Assembly: GCA_023935145.1 (NCBI GenBank)
Contig: CM043698.1
Span: 143,324,001 to 143,388,000, forward strand
Direction of reading: 5' to 3'
DNA from: Bretschneidera sinensis
Taxonomy: Eukaryota > Streptophyta > Magnoliopsida > Brassicales > Akaniaceae
Length of the DNA stretch: 64,000 nucleotides
A program made the translations under genes and the position numbers. The notes beneath the pieces were generated by a model that saw only the letters and a list, made by a program, of their open reading frames with translations, was not told the origin of the DNA and did no database searches. How positions within the stretch are numbered: position 1 is the first letter of the stretch; every line of letters starts with the position of its first letter. Of the stretch, positions 12,725-26,007 are shown one piece after another.

Positions 12725-15700
12725 CTGAATTTACAAAAGACTTAAGTCAATTAATAATAAACAGTGTGGGAAAGGAAGAAGATTCAATCAAATTTATAAT
12801 CCCATCACAAGCTTTACCATGAAGACAATAACGACGCACAAGTGAAAATAAAACGAGTACTTTGATGGGAGTACAGACAATTCATCTAATAGGAAATATT
12901 AAAATTTATAAACTTGTTCGCATGTGATGTGGAGTCAAAATCTAATTCCGCAACTAAGATCCCTCCAGAATATAAAGTTATGCACTAAAGGTGATCACAC
13001 CAAATAGGGGCAGTTATGATAGAGGAGAGAAAAGAAGAAAAAGTAAAAGAAAGACAAAGAAACTTCGTAGCGAAAAACCTTATTGAAACAACTTATGTTT
13101 GTGAATGGTGAAATATCTTAAAGATTTGCTTATGCAAAGTGATGAAGTTACTATTCATGTCAAACGCGTGCACGTACATGTGCACACAAAAATATGCATG
13201 TGCGCATACATGCGCACAAAAAAACATTCATCGACACGTATATGCACACACAAAAGGATGCACGTGTACGTGCATGCGCACACAATAACATGTGTTGACA
13301 CAACAATATCTTCAATGAAAAAAGCATCAGGAACAGGCAACACATTCTGGTATAAGGAAAAGCAATAGACATAAGGAAAAGAAATCTTAAAATAGACATC
13401 AGTTTCTTGCAATCAACGATCCAGAAATATGAACTTGAATCTATTGGTAATGTAATAAAATCGAACTGATGCCTGATGAAGAGACACGCCTTTGAAAATA
13501 TCATTTTCTCGCAAAGTGATGGAGCAAATGAATAAAAAGAGAAAGAGGACCACTCATATCGTAAAACATCAATAGACACCTAATACTACTTTTAGAGAAA
13601 AACTTAGATTAGATAGTTTAACACAATTCTTTTATGCCACATTTCATTTGATTTGTGGATTAAATAATGGAGAAAGCAGCAAGCCCATTTACCTTATATT
13701 CTATTATTATTCAGATTATACACACATAAGAAAGATAACGCATGAGAATTTTGTTTACATTAAGAAACTAATAGTATACCTATGTAATTTAATAACTTCC
13801 TTAGCTAAAATGCTTCTGCAGTACATAACTTCCAAAGAAGATCTTACTATAGTCATAAAAGGACAAATATTTTATATGTAATAAGTAAATTATTTCTTTG
13901 TAATACGTGTTGGACTAACTAACTAATTTCATAATTTAGCACTCACACACTCACATACTTGCAACATAATGTTGGTAACACAACATCCAAACTACATATT
14001 TAAATTTTATCAATTCAATCTATTGCAGACTTTGCATAACAATGATAATATTAACTGAGCAGAAGTCATACATGTCTACACATATAATAAGACATGAATA
14101 GCAAAACACGTGTGTGAAAAATTTACAACCAACAGTGGCCCATAACAGCCTAGCAAACATTAGCTAAATGCATTCAGAACTTGACGAGGCATTTGGAATC
14201 GAAACAATCATTTCATTGTATTATTGGTATCTATCTATTTTCCTAACTTTTAACCCTAATGACCTAAAAAATTAATAATATTCACTATTCAATAAAAAAT
14301 TGTTTATACTCAACAAAAGGGTAATGGAAAGGGGAAGTAGAGTGAAGAGAAACGGTTTTAGGCAAGAATTCTTTGGAGGACAGATAAACTACCGATTTAA
14401 TACTACAATCAAGGTACAAAACGACAAAGTGGTTGCAGCATTATTTTAAATAGAACAAAAACGATGTTGTTTTAATATGTGAAGCTAGAACAAGATCATT
14501 TCACGACAAAACTATAAATGCAAAATGGTAAATTATTAAAAAAATATGGAAAAACGGTAAGGTTAACATTTACCAACCATGCTGAAAAACAGTTTTGCTT
14601 ACCTTTTTCTTTTCCTGATAGTACAAAGAAAATAAATCATTCTTGAAAAAATAAATATCATTAACACAAATTCCAGTACATAACTGCGGCTAAATTCTTT
14701 TTTTTTTTTTGTATAGTGCTACCAAGGCGGTGTCAAATTCATTTTAAGCTAAGAGGAAAAGTTTCTCTGTTCGATTGTTAATTAACTATTTAATTCGCAT
14801 TAAACTTGGTCGTACTTAATGATGGGTTGAATATATGAATTTTTCAGCATAGAACATAAATTTCTCTATCATATATCCTTTTCTTCTGAAAATTATAAAT
14901 CATTTAATATATACCTATTTCACTCTCTTGTCCACAAATTCAAAGCATGAGCAATAATGACTACAGCAGGAAGAAGTTAAAAAAGAAGGAACTACAACAT
15001 ATCAATGGCCTAATAATATACTGGTTTTCTTCCTCCTTCGCTGAGAACCATTCTGCCTTCTTCTAAACAGGGAAAAAAAAATTGAATTGTGAATTGGATG
15101 AGTTTTCCACTGATCACATATCACAAGATCTAATGATTTGGGAAATTGATGATAGTTTTAGTTTTAGCTAATTAATTTGAGGTGGAGTCTTGAGAAAGAA
15201 AGCAAGAGTACCATCAGTAGTAAGGTCTATTGTGGTAAACCTTCCACTGTTTGTTAATAAAACTGACCGACTAGAGGGACATAAAAGATGGATTCTATCA
15301 AGTATAAACTTGTTCTAATCTAAGTTAGTACGCTCATGAGCTTGACCATATTTCACTGTCAAGAAATTATTGAAGGCTCCCATCTTCAAGTTTGACACAA
15401 ACATAGGTACATAGTTTGGTTCTTCCTAAGTCGTGAACGAGTGTCAATCATTTATTACTAAAAAATTGTAAGGACAGTGAGAGTTACTACTGCAACTTCC
15501 TTAAGGCCACCCTGTCAGACTTACCTTGGTTACTAGAACTACATTGCAGTGAGGAGACAACTTCAAAAATGTTCAACTCTATAGCATTCAAAAAGGTTTC
15601 TATATGATTTCTATAAAACACGAAAACGAGTTCACCACCATAAGATATTAGTGGTTGTTAGCTATTATATTTTCACTAAAAAGATATCACAATTAGCATC

Positions 15701-18217
15701 AAATTTTTCAACAAAATTTATTTGCTGCAAAAACTATAGTTTTTTTTAGTGTAATTTTATTTCATTTAAACAAACTTAACTCATTGCAACATCATTGCTT
15801 TCTGTTGCCATATTCTTAATCTACTGCAGCATCATGGTGTCATGGTGCTACTCGTCTAGCTTATGGCAACATTTTTTTTTTCATGCTGCTCTTAACCTAT
15901 TGCAACATCATTATTTCTTGTTGCTATATAACAAATTTCATTCGGGTTACCCTCCAAGCAAAGAACAGATTCTTTTAAGTTATTTCACCCTTCAAAGATC
16001 AAAAGCCTTTTCATGCAGTTCTCATATTGCCCACAGCATAAGGATCATGATTACTTATCATCATTTATACATCCTTTCTCAAACAGAGTACAAAGTTATT
16101 TCAAAATATTTAGTTTCTCTCAATGCTGGATGATTGTTTAAGACGTTAGGTTACCTACGTTTTGTACTATCTTGACAGTATCATTCTTTCGTATTTGTAG
16201 ATAAACATTAACATTTAACAATGCCGGCCCAAATTTTGATGATTGTTTTAAATAGAATCTACAATTTCATAGTTTCATCACAATTAAAGTACGTGTATGG
16301 ACATTTTTTAACAAAATATGTGCAAATAAAAGAATATGGTCCATTAAATCCTAGATAAATTTACGTAATCTCACACAGGTTTTTGTGCCACCTACAAAAT
16401 TTTTATTAAAGGCAAGAGTTTTCCTTGTAATGTGTTTTGTCACACACCACATAAATGTGAATCCAAGATCCAAACACCCATAAAATCAGTCTTGAGCCTA
16501 ATAGTGACAGCCTAAGAGAAGGAATCATTTGAAGAGGATCTCTATCACAGGACTAAAATCTTCTATTGGTAGCAAATCAGATACTTCATCTAACCTGTAA
16601 ATGCACCGATTCTTTTTTTGCCGGGGTGTTGGAGTGTTATCATGAATTCGCTCTTACCCAATTAAACAATTTATACAAGAATTACATCATCAAAATACAA
16701 AGAGAACACGAAAACTGAAAATTATCAACATCAACATTAAAAATAAAAGCAACTGAGCTGGCAACTAGTGCTGGTAAATGACAGCAACAAGAACAATTTC
16801 AAGAGAGATCACTCCCCTCCTTTCCTTTATTATTCCTCTGCGCAACATCTAGAATCTATAGTTCTTCCAGTTTCAACTACCACAAACACTAAGCAACACA
16901 AGTATAGAAGGGACAACTACAGCAGTAGTCACATAGACTTCTTGCCCTTTACTCCTTCTGCTTCCTCTTCAACATGATTAAAAAGGACAGTTTTGAAGAA
17001 AAAAAAGAGAGCAACAATCATGGAACAAGAGTGAAGTGGAAAACAAGAGCCTCATACCATTACCCTATAATTAACTCCATGAGACAATTCAAACAGTGAG
17101 AAATATTACCTAATCATAGATTCATAGTTATAAGCACAATTTTTTGATAATTAAAATGTATAGATAGAAAGAAAAGCGCACCAAGGGGGTGCTACCCATG
17201 TACAAGGCCATAGTTATAAACAAAGTAGACGAACGAAAAGGGAATAATTGTAGTGATCCGTCATAAAATATATGCAATTCAATATTGAATAAATGAATAT
17301 GACATTAGATGTTTGAATAGCCAAAAAGGAGATTACTGAAGAAAAATATGGCATCACTAAAACGACAAACTGGTTCAAGTAGATTATAAGATGACAACTA
17401 CATACTTTATTGACAACTAATTAGGTGCTTTGTGTTTCATTCACCTTAATGCACTTCTTACTAACAATGGATCCATTAAATCATTACTAATGATGTTATT
17501 CACATTTTCAAAAATTTTATCAACACAAACTATTGCACATGAAGTATAACTTCCTACTCTGTTGCTATATATATATCTACTTATAATGCCAAACAACTAA
17601 TAGAACCATAAAAAGGAAAACCAGTATAATATCTCAAGCAATTTTTTGCTTTAGATGAAACAACTGAGCCGTGCAACTTCTAAAAGAGACATAATAACTG
17701 CATAAAAGTACAAACCTAAAAATTCCTCCGATAAAATCCACCAATATGAAGATAGTAAAAGTACAATAAGTCTATCTAGAAAAAAAAAATTGTGCAAAGA
17801 AAAGGTTCATAAAGACTCACAAAGGCATGACATTTATCACGTCAATGTTAAGGCATATATATTACAAGTTTATTCTCAATTTCAAAACAGTAAAATAAAT
17901 TATTTTAATAGACATTGAACCAATATGCACCCATTAGAAATATTGAAACAATCCGAACAATAAAAATATGAGATATCAAAACAAAAAAAAATTTGAAAAC
18001 CACATAATTAAATTTCTTTGGAAAAAAATTGTAGATCATAATCATCGTTGTGAGGCTTGCCTTCTTTTAGAAGGAACCTAAGATAATTAAACTTTTGCTA
18101 TCTTATTATACATAAAAAAGGAATCGTTCAGGGGTAAAAATAATCATCAAAAGCAAGATAACAGAAATGACATCGAAAATAAAATGAGAGAGAAATAAAA
18201 ATAAGTAAAATGCTTAC
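12725..18217 (-). other. Intron 1 of gene B (5.5 kb)
   Basis: Collinear with intron 1 of gene A. It has the long minisatellite form (13165-13285), a short TA tract near 17565 and a poly-T tract near 14698. The ORFs in it (for example 15795-16133 and 16768-16977, plus strand) show no recognisable protein features. Confidence 0.6.
13165..13285. repeat. Purine/pyrimidine minisatellite, long form (unit 2)
   Basis: About five blocks of roughly 22-30 bp built from ATGCATGTGCGCACACAAAAA-like sequence, including a block with cattcatcgacacg shared only with unit 5. Alternating purine-pyrimidine runs can adopt Z-DNA in principle. Confidence 0.78.
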
Positions 18218-18348
18218 GCGCATCGATCACACATCATGGCATAACCTCCACTAGTCCACCAGCCTTGTCTGTGTTCAATAGAGAAACAGTGGCAATAAAA
18301 ACAGGTCGAGCCCATTGGTGATGAGGAGGTTGAAGAAGAAGCATCCAT

Positions 18349-20950
18349 TGAATAAACCTAAAAAACTGAAAAATAGGCTTTCGTTTTTTTTTTTCTTCTC
18401 TTTTCTTCTCTTTTTCTGTGTGGTAGTGAATACTGAATACTAAGAAACCTGTGCAGATAGAGAGAAAGAAGTGGATAGTGAGAGATAGAGAGAAGTGCCT
18501 ATTTGGTATAAAGTGCTTTGATAGAGACATAATGAGAAGGAAAAAGATGGTCAATTTTGCAGTCATGACAGCAGTCAAGGTCCACTGAACCAAGAGGATA
18601 AGTTGAGAAGAATTTCAAACTATTTAAGAAACATTTTTTTTTTAATTTCCAAATTAGATGATTGGATTTTTGAGAATGTGAAATCAAATGGTTAGGATTC
18701 ATTTTGTAAGTGAAGTCCAAATTAGCAGAATTGCCAAATATGAAAATTCAAATTGGTTTTTTGATTAACATGAAGCAATATGAGTATCAAGTGTGCAATT
18801 TGCCACTTTTGTAAATAGTCAATATGGGCTACTAGATGATTGGGGTTATTGAAGTTAGTGGGCAGATTGTCAATTTGCTCTTTTAAAATTAAAAAATAGA
18901 AAAATCAGATGAGGTCCGTGAATTTTAATATAAAATCAAATCAACAAACATCAAAATTTAAGGTAAAAATAATTTAAGTAATAATTGCATACCCAATTCA
19001 AACATCCAGAAAAACTTCCTGCAAAACTGAATTATAATTGTATGAAAACTTGTGTGGTAATTACCATTTCAATTTTTAGAGTGTTCAAAGCGAGTGTTTA
19101 AATAGCACTACTCAAACAATTTAAAAAAAACAACTATTAGTTGTTGGTTGCATAACCACGTGATAAACTCTTAATAATTACTAGAATTCACTTTGTTTAA
19201 ATAAAGAAACACAATTAAAATAACATATGTTTTAACCTAGCTAATGCATGCATAATTTAATATGAGTAATTCCATAAACTCATATCTTAAACGAGTAATT
19301 CGGTAGCAAGTACTCACTACTTAAACATTTGAATTTTCTAAATATATTTTGTTACTTAGGTGGATTTTTTGTTTCATTTTAATGAATTATTAATGATGTT
19401 ATCCATTAATTTTAATTTCTCTTAATTATATCCTAAAATTTGATTGTTTAACTTTTAAATAGTTCAAAAATTATTTGATAACCTTTTTTAATTGTTAAAG
19501 ATTGATTATTTTATTCGAATATAAAATATTAGATTAATTTTTTAATTGCTTTGACATACACAATAAATATTTTATCTGTTTTAGAACATTTAAAGAGCAA
19601 TTTACAAAGATAATGTTATCGTATTCATAACAAGAAAATAAAATCTTAAATTAAAATTTTAAGGGGTAGTGATATTGACACTCCACGAATAGTTATCGGC
19701 ACTCTATTTTTTTCTTCTAAAACTTACAATAGTGCCCATAATTAAAGTTAGATACACAATTTGACTTCTAAATTATAAATACTACCACCTATTCTCTTTA
19801 CAAGTTTCTATGATACAAAATATTATATTAATTACATTTTTTCTTTGTTTTTTTCTACTTTTCTCTCTTTTGTTTTCTACTATTTTTCCTTCAATTATTG
19901 TTAGAGACACTAATTCAACTTTTACGAGAAAAATCTTGATCCTATTGAATGCAAATGATCCAACATCTGAAAATCTTCTTAATATTTACTATTTTCAGCT
20001 AGTAATTCTAATTATGTTGATTAATAAGAGCCATTAATTCTATAATCTTAGGAGTTATTAATATTCAATGTAGAACACATATTCCGTCAATTGAATATCT
20101 AATATTATGAAAAAAGGTGAAGAAAGAATTAAAATTAATATTACAGGGTTGAAGACAAAGATTTTAATGATTGAAGAACCAAAACACTGCTGGAGCCTTT
20201 GGACACCCTAATTTTTGAGTAAAACCTTTTGTGTTCAACTACATATGGAGACATTTTGGTGATAGAGACATTTGAATTTGACATGATTTACTTTTACTCT
20301 ATGAAGAACCGAGATGATGAGATAGTGAGGGTAAAGATTTAAAGATGAAGAAAGAATAATTAATAGAAATTTTTGTATTATAAAAACTTGTAAAGAATAT
20401 AAATGGTAGTAATGGTATTTCAAAGTCAAAAGAGCATATAACTTTAATTAGGGATATTATTGTACGTTATAGAAACAAAAAATAAAAATCGGAATGCTAA
20501 TAATTAATGATTTATGGAGTGTCGATATCCCCACCCATATTTTATTTGCTTACACGAACATGCTATAATATTTATTATAAAAATTAAAGTATATTTCATC
20601 TTACACAAGACCCAATCCTATCAAGGAACTTATATTTTGTCAAGGAATTTTGTATTTAAATTTAAATATGATTTATTATTAAGATAGTTTTATCAATGTC
20701 TTATTTATTATAAGCTAAAAGCCTTTCACTCCATCAAGGGTTTTTATAATTTTCAAACTTATCTCCACCTTCCTTTAAACCATAGAGAGCAAAATGTAGG
20801 AATTTATCTTCCTTTCTCCTTAAAGCAATAAAATAAAGATTTCTTCTTCTATAAGACATTTTTTATTCAAACAGTACATCAACATTTTCTTGTATAAAAT
20901 CTGGCATGACAGGTTAAAGCTTCAACAGATTGATTGAACAAATAGATTAC
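18349..20950. other. Shortened spacer between gene B and gene C remnant
   Basis: Starts with the gene B leader and promoter region. The 388 bp segment holding the exon-like stretch is missing (junction 18815-18818). The unit then breaks off near 20708, where gene C exons 4-6 and their flanks have been lost. The rest is AT-rich DNA with no gene recognised. Confidence 0.65.
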
Positions 20951-21382
20951 CAATGTCCTTTAATTCCAATGATGGGGTAGACCGTTGCCCAGTAATTTCT
21001 CTGTCAGAGTTAACAGAAGAGTCAACTCGAGACGGGCCCCTCAATGATGAGCATTCCATGCCTTTTATGCCACCGACATCCAATATTATATGTGTATATC
21101 TTGACATAATGCATCAACAGTGAGTTGCCTGGGCAGGAAAATGAAGTATTAACGTATAGAGAATATAGAGTAGTAATCAAAAGCGAGTTCTTTGATTAAG
21201 AATAATCAGGATATAAATCCACAGGAGAGAGACACAATCTGACCACCCATAAAGGCCAGCAAGGGGAAAATGTGCAACAGCAATAAGAAGTTCAATATAC
21301 CTTTTCGCAAGTAACAAAATTTCTCCAGCCATTATCATTCAAGTGAAAGATATTGCAAAATCTTCCCTCCTCATAAGCAAAG

Positions 21383-24300
21383 GTGAATTTGCAAAAGACT
21401 TAAGTCAATTAATCATAAACAGTGTGGGAAAGGAAGAAGATTCAATCAAATTTATAATCCCATCACAAGCTTTACCATGAAGACAATCAAGACGCACAAC
21501 TGAAAATAAAACAAGTACTTTGCCGGGAGTACCGACAATTCATCTAATAGGAAATATTAAAATTTATAAACTTGTTCGCATGTGATTTGGTGTCAAAATC
21601 TAATTCTGCAACTAAGATCCCTCCAGAATATAAAGTTATGCACTAAAGGTGATCACACCAAATAGGGGCAGTTATGATAGAGGAGAGAAAAGAAGAAAAA
21701 GTAAAAGAAAGACAAAGAAACTTCATAGGGAAAAACCTTATTGAAACTGCCTATGTTTGTGAATGGTGAACTATCTGAAAGATTTGCTTATGCAAAGTCA
21801 TAAAGTTACTATTCATGTCGAACGCATGCACGTACATGCGCACACAAAAATATGCATGTGCGCATGCATGCGCACAAAAAAACATGCATGTGCACGTATA
21901 TACACACACAAAAGGATGCATGTGTACGTGCATGCGCACACAAAACATACTCAAGCACACAATAACATGTGTTGACAAGCTCTTTTACGCCACATTTCAT
22001 TTGATTTGTGGATTAAATAATGGAGAAAGCAGCAAGCCCATTTACCTCATATTCTATTAGTAAAGGGCTTACAGAAATCATCAAATTCAGATTATACACA
22101 CAGAAGAAAGATAACGCATGAGAATTTTGTTTACATTAAGAAACTAATAGTATACCTATGTAATTTAATAACTTCCTTATCTAAAATGCCTCTGCAGTAC
22201 ATAACTTCCAAAGAAGGTCTTACCATAGTCATAAAAGGACAAATATTTTATATGTAATAAGTAAATTATTTCTTTGTAATATGTGTTGGACTAACTAACT
22301 AATTTCATAATTTAGCACTCACGCACTCACATACTTGCAACATAATGTTGGTAACACAACATCCAAACTACATATTTAAATTTTATCAATTCAATCTATT
22401 GCAGACTTTGCATAACAGAGATAATATTAACTGAGCAGAAGTCATACATGTCTACATGTATCATAAGACCTGAATAGCCAAACACGTGCGTGAAAAATTT
22501 ACAACCAACAGCCTAGCAAACATTAGCTAAATGCATTCAGAACTTGATGAGGCATTTTGAATCGAAACAATCATTTCATTGTATTGTATTGTTGGTATCT
22601 ATCTATTTTCCTACCTTTTAACCCTAATGACCTGAAAAATTAATAATATTCACTATTCAATAAAAAAAAAAGTATACTCAACAAAAGGGTAATGGAAAGG
22701 GGAAGTAGAGTGAAGAGAAACGATTTTAGGCAATAATTCTTTGGAGGACAGAAACTACCAATTTAATAGTACAATCCAGGTACAAAATGACAAAGTGGTT
22801 GCAGCATTATTCTAAATAGAACAAAACCGATGTTGTTTTAATATGTGAAGCTAGAACAAGATCATTTCACGAAAAAACTATGAATAAAAAATGGTAACTT
22901 ATTAAAAAACGGAAAAACAGTAAGGTTAACATTTACCAACCATGCTGAAAAACAGTTTTGCTTACCTTTTTCTTTTCCTGATAGTACGAAGAAAATAAAT
23001 CATTCTTGAAAAAATAAATACCATTAACACAAATTCCAGTACATAACTAAGGCTAAATTCATTTTTTTTTTTTGTAGTGCTACCAAGGCGGTGTCAAATT
23101 CATTTTAAGCTAAGAGGAAAAGTTTCTCTGTTTGATTGTTAATTAACTATTTAATTCGCATTAAACTTGGTCGTACTTAATGATGGGTTGAATATATGAA
23201 TTTTTCAGCATAGAACATAAATTTATGTATCATATATCCTTTTCTTTTGAAAATTATAAATCATTTAATATATACCTATTTCACTCTCTTGTCCACAAAT
23301 TCAAAGCATGAGCAATAATGACTACAGCAGGAAGAAGTTAAAAAAGAAGGAACTACAACATATCAATGGCCTAATAATATACTGGTTTTCTTCCTCCTTT
23401 GCTGAGAACCATTCTGCCTTCTTCCAAACAGGAAAAAAATTTGAATTGTGAATTGGATGAGTTTTCCACGGATCACATATCACAAGATCTAATGATTTGG
23501 GAAATTGAGGATACTTTTGGTTTTAGCTAATTAATTTGAGGTGGAGTCTTGAGAAAGAAAGCAAGAGTACCATCAGTAATAAGGTCTATTGCGGTAAACC
23601 TTCCACTGTTTGTTAATAAAACTGAACGACTAGAGGGACATAAAAGATGGATTCTATCAAGTATAAACTTGTTCTAATCTAAGGTAGTACGCTCATGAGC
23701 ATGACCATATTTCACTATCAAGAAATTATTGAAGACTCCCATCTTCAAGTTTGACACAAACATAGGTACATAGTTTAGTTCTTCCTAAGTCGTGAATGAG
23801 TGTCAATCATTTATTCCAAAAAAATGAAAGGAGAGTGGGAGTTACTACTGCACCTTCCTTAAGGCCACCCTGTTAGACTTACTTTGGTTACTAGAACTCC
23901 ATTGCAGTGAAGAGACAATTTCAAAAATGTTCAACTCTATAGCATTCAAAAAGGTTTCTATATGATTTCTATAAAAACACGAAAACGAGTTCACCACCAT
24001 AAGATATTAGTGGTTGTTAGCTATTATAATTTCACTAAAAATATATCACAATTAGCATCAAAATTTTCAACAAAATTTATTTGCTGCAAAAACTATAGTT
24101 TTTTTTTTTTTAGTGTAATTTTATTTCATTGCACCAAACTTAACTCATTGCAACATCATTGCTTTCTGTTGCCATATTCTTAATCTACTGCAGCATCATG
24201 GTGTCATGGTGCAACTCGTCTAGCTTATGGCAACATTTTTTTTCATGCTGCTCTTAACCTATTGCAACATCATTATTTCTTGTTGCTATATAACAAATTT

Positions 24301-26007
24301 CATTCGGGTTACCCTCCAAGCCAAGAACAGATTCTTTTAAGTTATTTCACCCTTCCAAGATCAAAACCCTTTTCATGCAGTTCTCATGTTGCCCACACCG
24401 ATTCTTTTTTTGCCGGGGTGTTGGAGTGTTATTATGAATTCACTCCTACCCAATTAAACAATTTATACAAGAATTACATCATCAAAATACAAAGAGAACA
24501 CGAAAACTGAAAATTATCAACATCAACATTAAAAATAAAAGCTATGGAGCTGGCAACTAGTGCTGGTAAATGACAGCGACAAGAACAATTTCAAGAGAGA
24601 TCACTCCCCTCCTTTCCTTTATTATTCCTCTGTGCAACTTCTACAATCTATAGTTCTTCCAATTTCAACTACCACAAACACTAAGCAACACAAGTATAGA
24701 AGGGACAACTACAGCAGTAGTCACATAGACTTCCTGCCCTTTACTTCTTCTGCTTCTTCTTCAACATGATTAAAAAGGACAGTTTTGAAAAAAAAAAGTT
24801 CAACAATCATGGAACAAGAGTGAAGTGGAAAACAAGAGCCCCATACCATTACCCTATAATTAACTCCATGGGACAATTCAAACAGTGAGAAATATTACCT
24901 AATCATATAGTCATAGTTATCAGCACAATTTTTTGATAATTAAAATGTATAAATAGAAAGAAACATGCACCAAGGGGGTGCAACCCATGTACAAGGCCAT
25001 AGTTATAAACACACTAGATGAAAGAAAAGGGAATAATTGTACTGATCCGTCATAAAATATATGCAATTCAATATTGAATAAATGAATATGACATTAGATG
25101 TTTGAATAAGCAAAAAGGAGATTACTGAAGAAAAAAATGGCATCACTAAAATGATAAACTGGTTCAAGCAGAATATAAGATGACAACTACATACTTTATT
25201 GACTACTAATTAAGGTGCTTTGTGTTTTATTCACCTTAATGCACTTCTTACTAACAATGGATCCATTAATTCATTACTTATGATGTTATTCACATTTTCA
25301 AAAATTTTATCAACACAGACTATTGCACATGAAGTATAACTTCCTACTCTGTTGCTATATATATCCACTTATAATGCCAAACAGCTAATAGAACCATAAA
25401 AAGAAAAACCAAGATAATATCTCAAGCAATTTTTTGCTTTAGATGAAACAACTGAGCCGTGCAACTCCTAAATGAGACATAATAACTGCATAAAAGTACA
25501 AATCTAAAAATTTCTATGATAAAATCCACCAATATGAAGATAGTAAAAGTACAATAAGTCTATCCAGAAAAAAAAAATTGTGCAAAGAAAAGGTTCATAA
25601 AGACTCACAAAGGCATGACATTTATCAAGTCAATATTAAGGCATATATATTACAAGTTTATTCATCAATTTCAAAACAGTAAAATAAATTATTTTAATAG
25701 ACAGTGAACCAATATGCACCCATTAGAAATATTGAAATAATCCCAACAATAAAAATTTGAGATGCAAAAAAAAAAAAAAATTTGAAAACCACATAATTAA
25801 ATTTCTTTGGAAAAAAAATTGTAGATCATAATCATTGTTGTGAGGCTTGCCTTCTTTTAGAAGGAACCTAAGATAATTAAATTTTTGCTATCTTATTATA
25901 CATAAAAAAGGAATCGTTCACGGGTAAAAATAATCATCAAAAGCAAGATAACAGAAATGACATCGAAAATAAAATGAGAGAGAAATAAAAACAAGTAAAA
26001 TGCTTAC
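21383..26007 (-). other. Intron 1 of gene C, shortened by two deletions
   Basis: Homologous to the other intron 1 copies but missing about 330 bp near 21978 and about 575 bp near 24397. It keeps the minisatellite (21820-21950). The acceptor at its 3' end is mutated AG to AC. Confidence 0.65.
21820..21950. repeat. Purine/pyrimidine minisatellite (unit 3)
   Basis: About five blocks with gcatgcatgcgcac and aacatgcatgtgcacg. The adjoining 330 bp is deleted just to its right. Confidence 0.78.

Larger units (their letters stand above)
10436..18348 (-). pseudogene. VAL-like: VAL-like gene B, all six exons but exon 2 donor lost
   Basis: Exons (minus): 1 18218-18348, 2 12643-12724, 3 12293-12470, 4 11303-11466, 5 10904-11078, 6 10436-10521. 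The reading frame is open through all six and ends after the B3 domain (stop at 10436-10438). Two faults stand out. The intron 2 donor at 12641-12642 is AT instead of GT (aaaag|atatct). Exon 2 also reads VTFEK where intact copies have VTCEK, so zinc-ligand C69 is Phe. Smaller oddities are L14S, S21C, P26H and R31W in exon 1 and a B3 end reading VNFSPKEPEGK instead of VTFYxKEPEGK. The mutated donor resembles a U12-type ATATCC start, but the acceptor is an ordinary CAG, so normal splicing is unlikely. A cryptic donor could still rescue an mRNA. Confidence 0.78.
11957..20708. repeat. Tandem array unit 2 (type 2/5), right end deleted
   Basis: Second copy, collinear with unit 1 up to about unit-1 position 9130. 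It then jumps at about 20704-20713 straight into sequence equivalent to unit-2 position 12050. About 2.9 kb is missing, including exons 4-6 of the next gene. The breakpoint reads ttatttattataagct; the two parental sequences share ATTTA there, so it looks like a microhomology join. It shares with unit 5 a 388 bp deletion upstream of exon 1 (junction 18815-18818), the C69F change in exon 2 and the four-block minisatellite. Confidence 0.92.

Noticed and set aside
13165..13285. CRISPR-like repeat array
   Set aside because: Blocks are adjacent and degenerate with no unique spacers, and the DNA is plant nuclear.
13155..13412. Cys/His-rich ORFs over the minisatellite (CACTYTCILLCVHIR and similar)
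   Set aside because: Both strands and several frames give such peptides because the DNA is a CG/CA/TG repeat; they are a by-product of the minisatellite, not zinc-finger genes.
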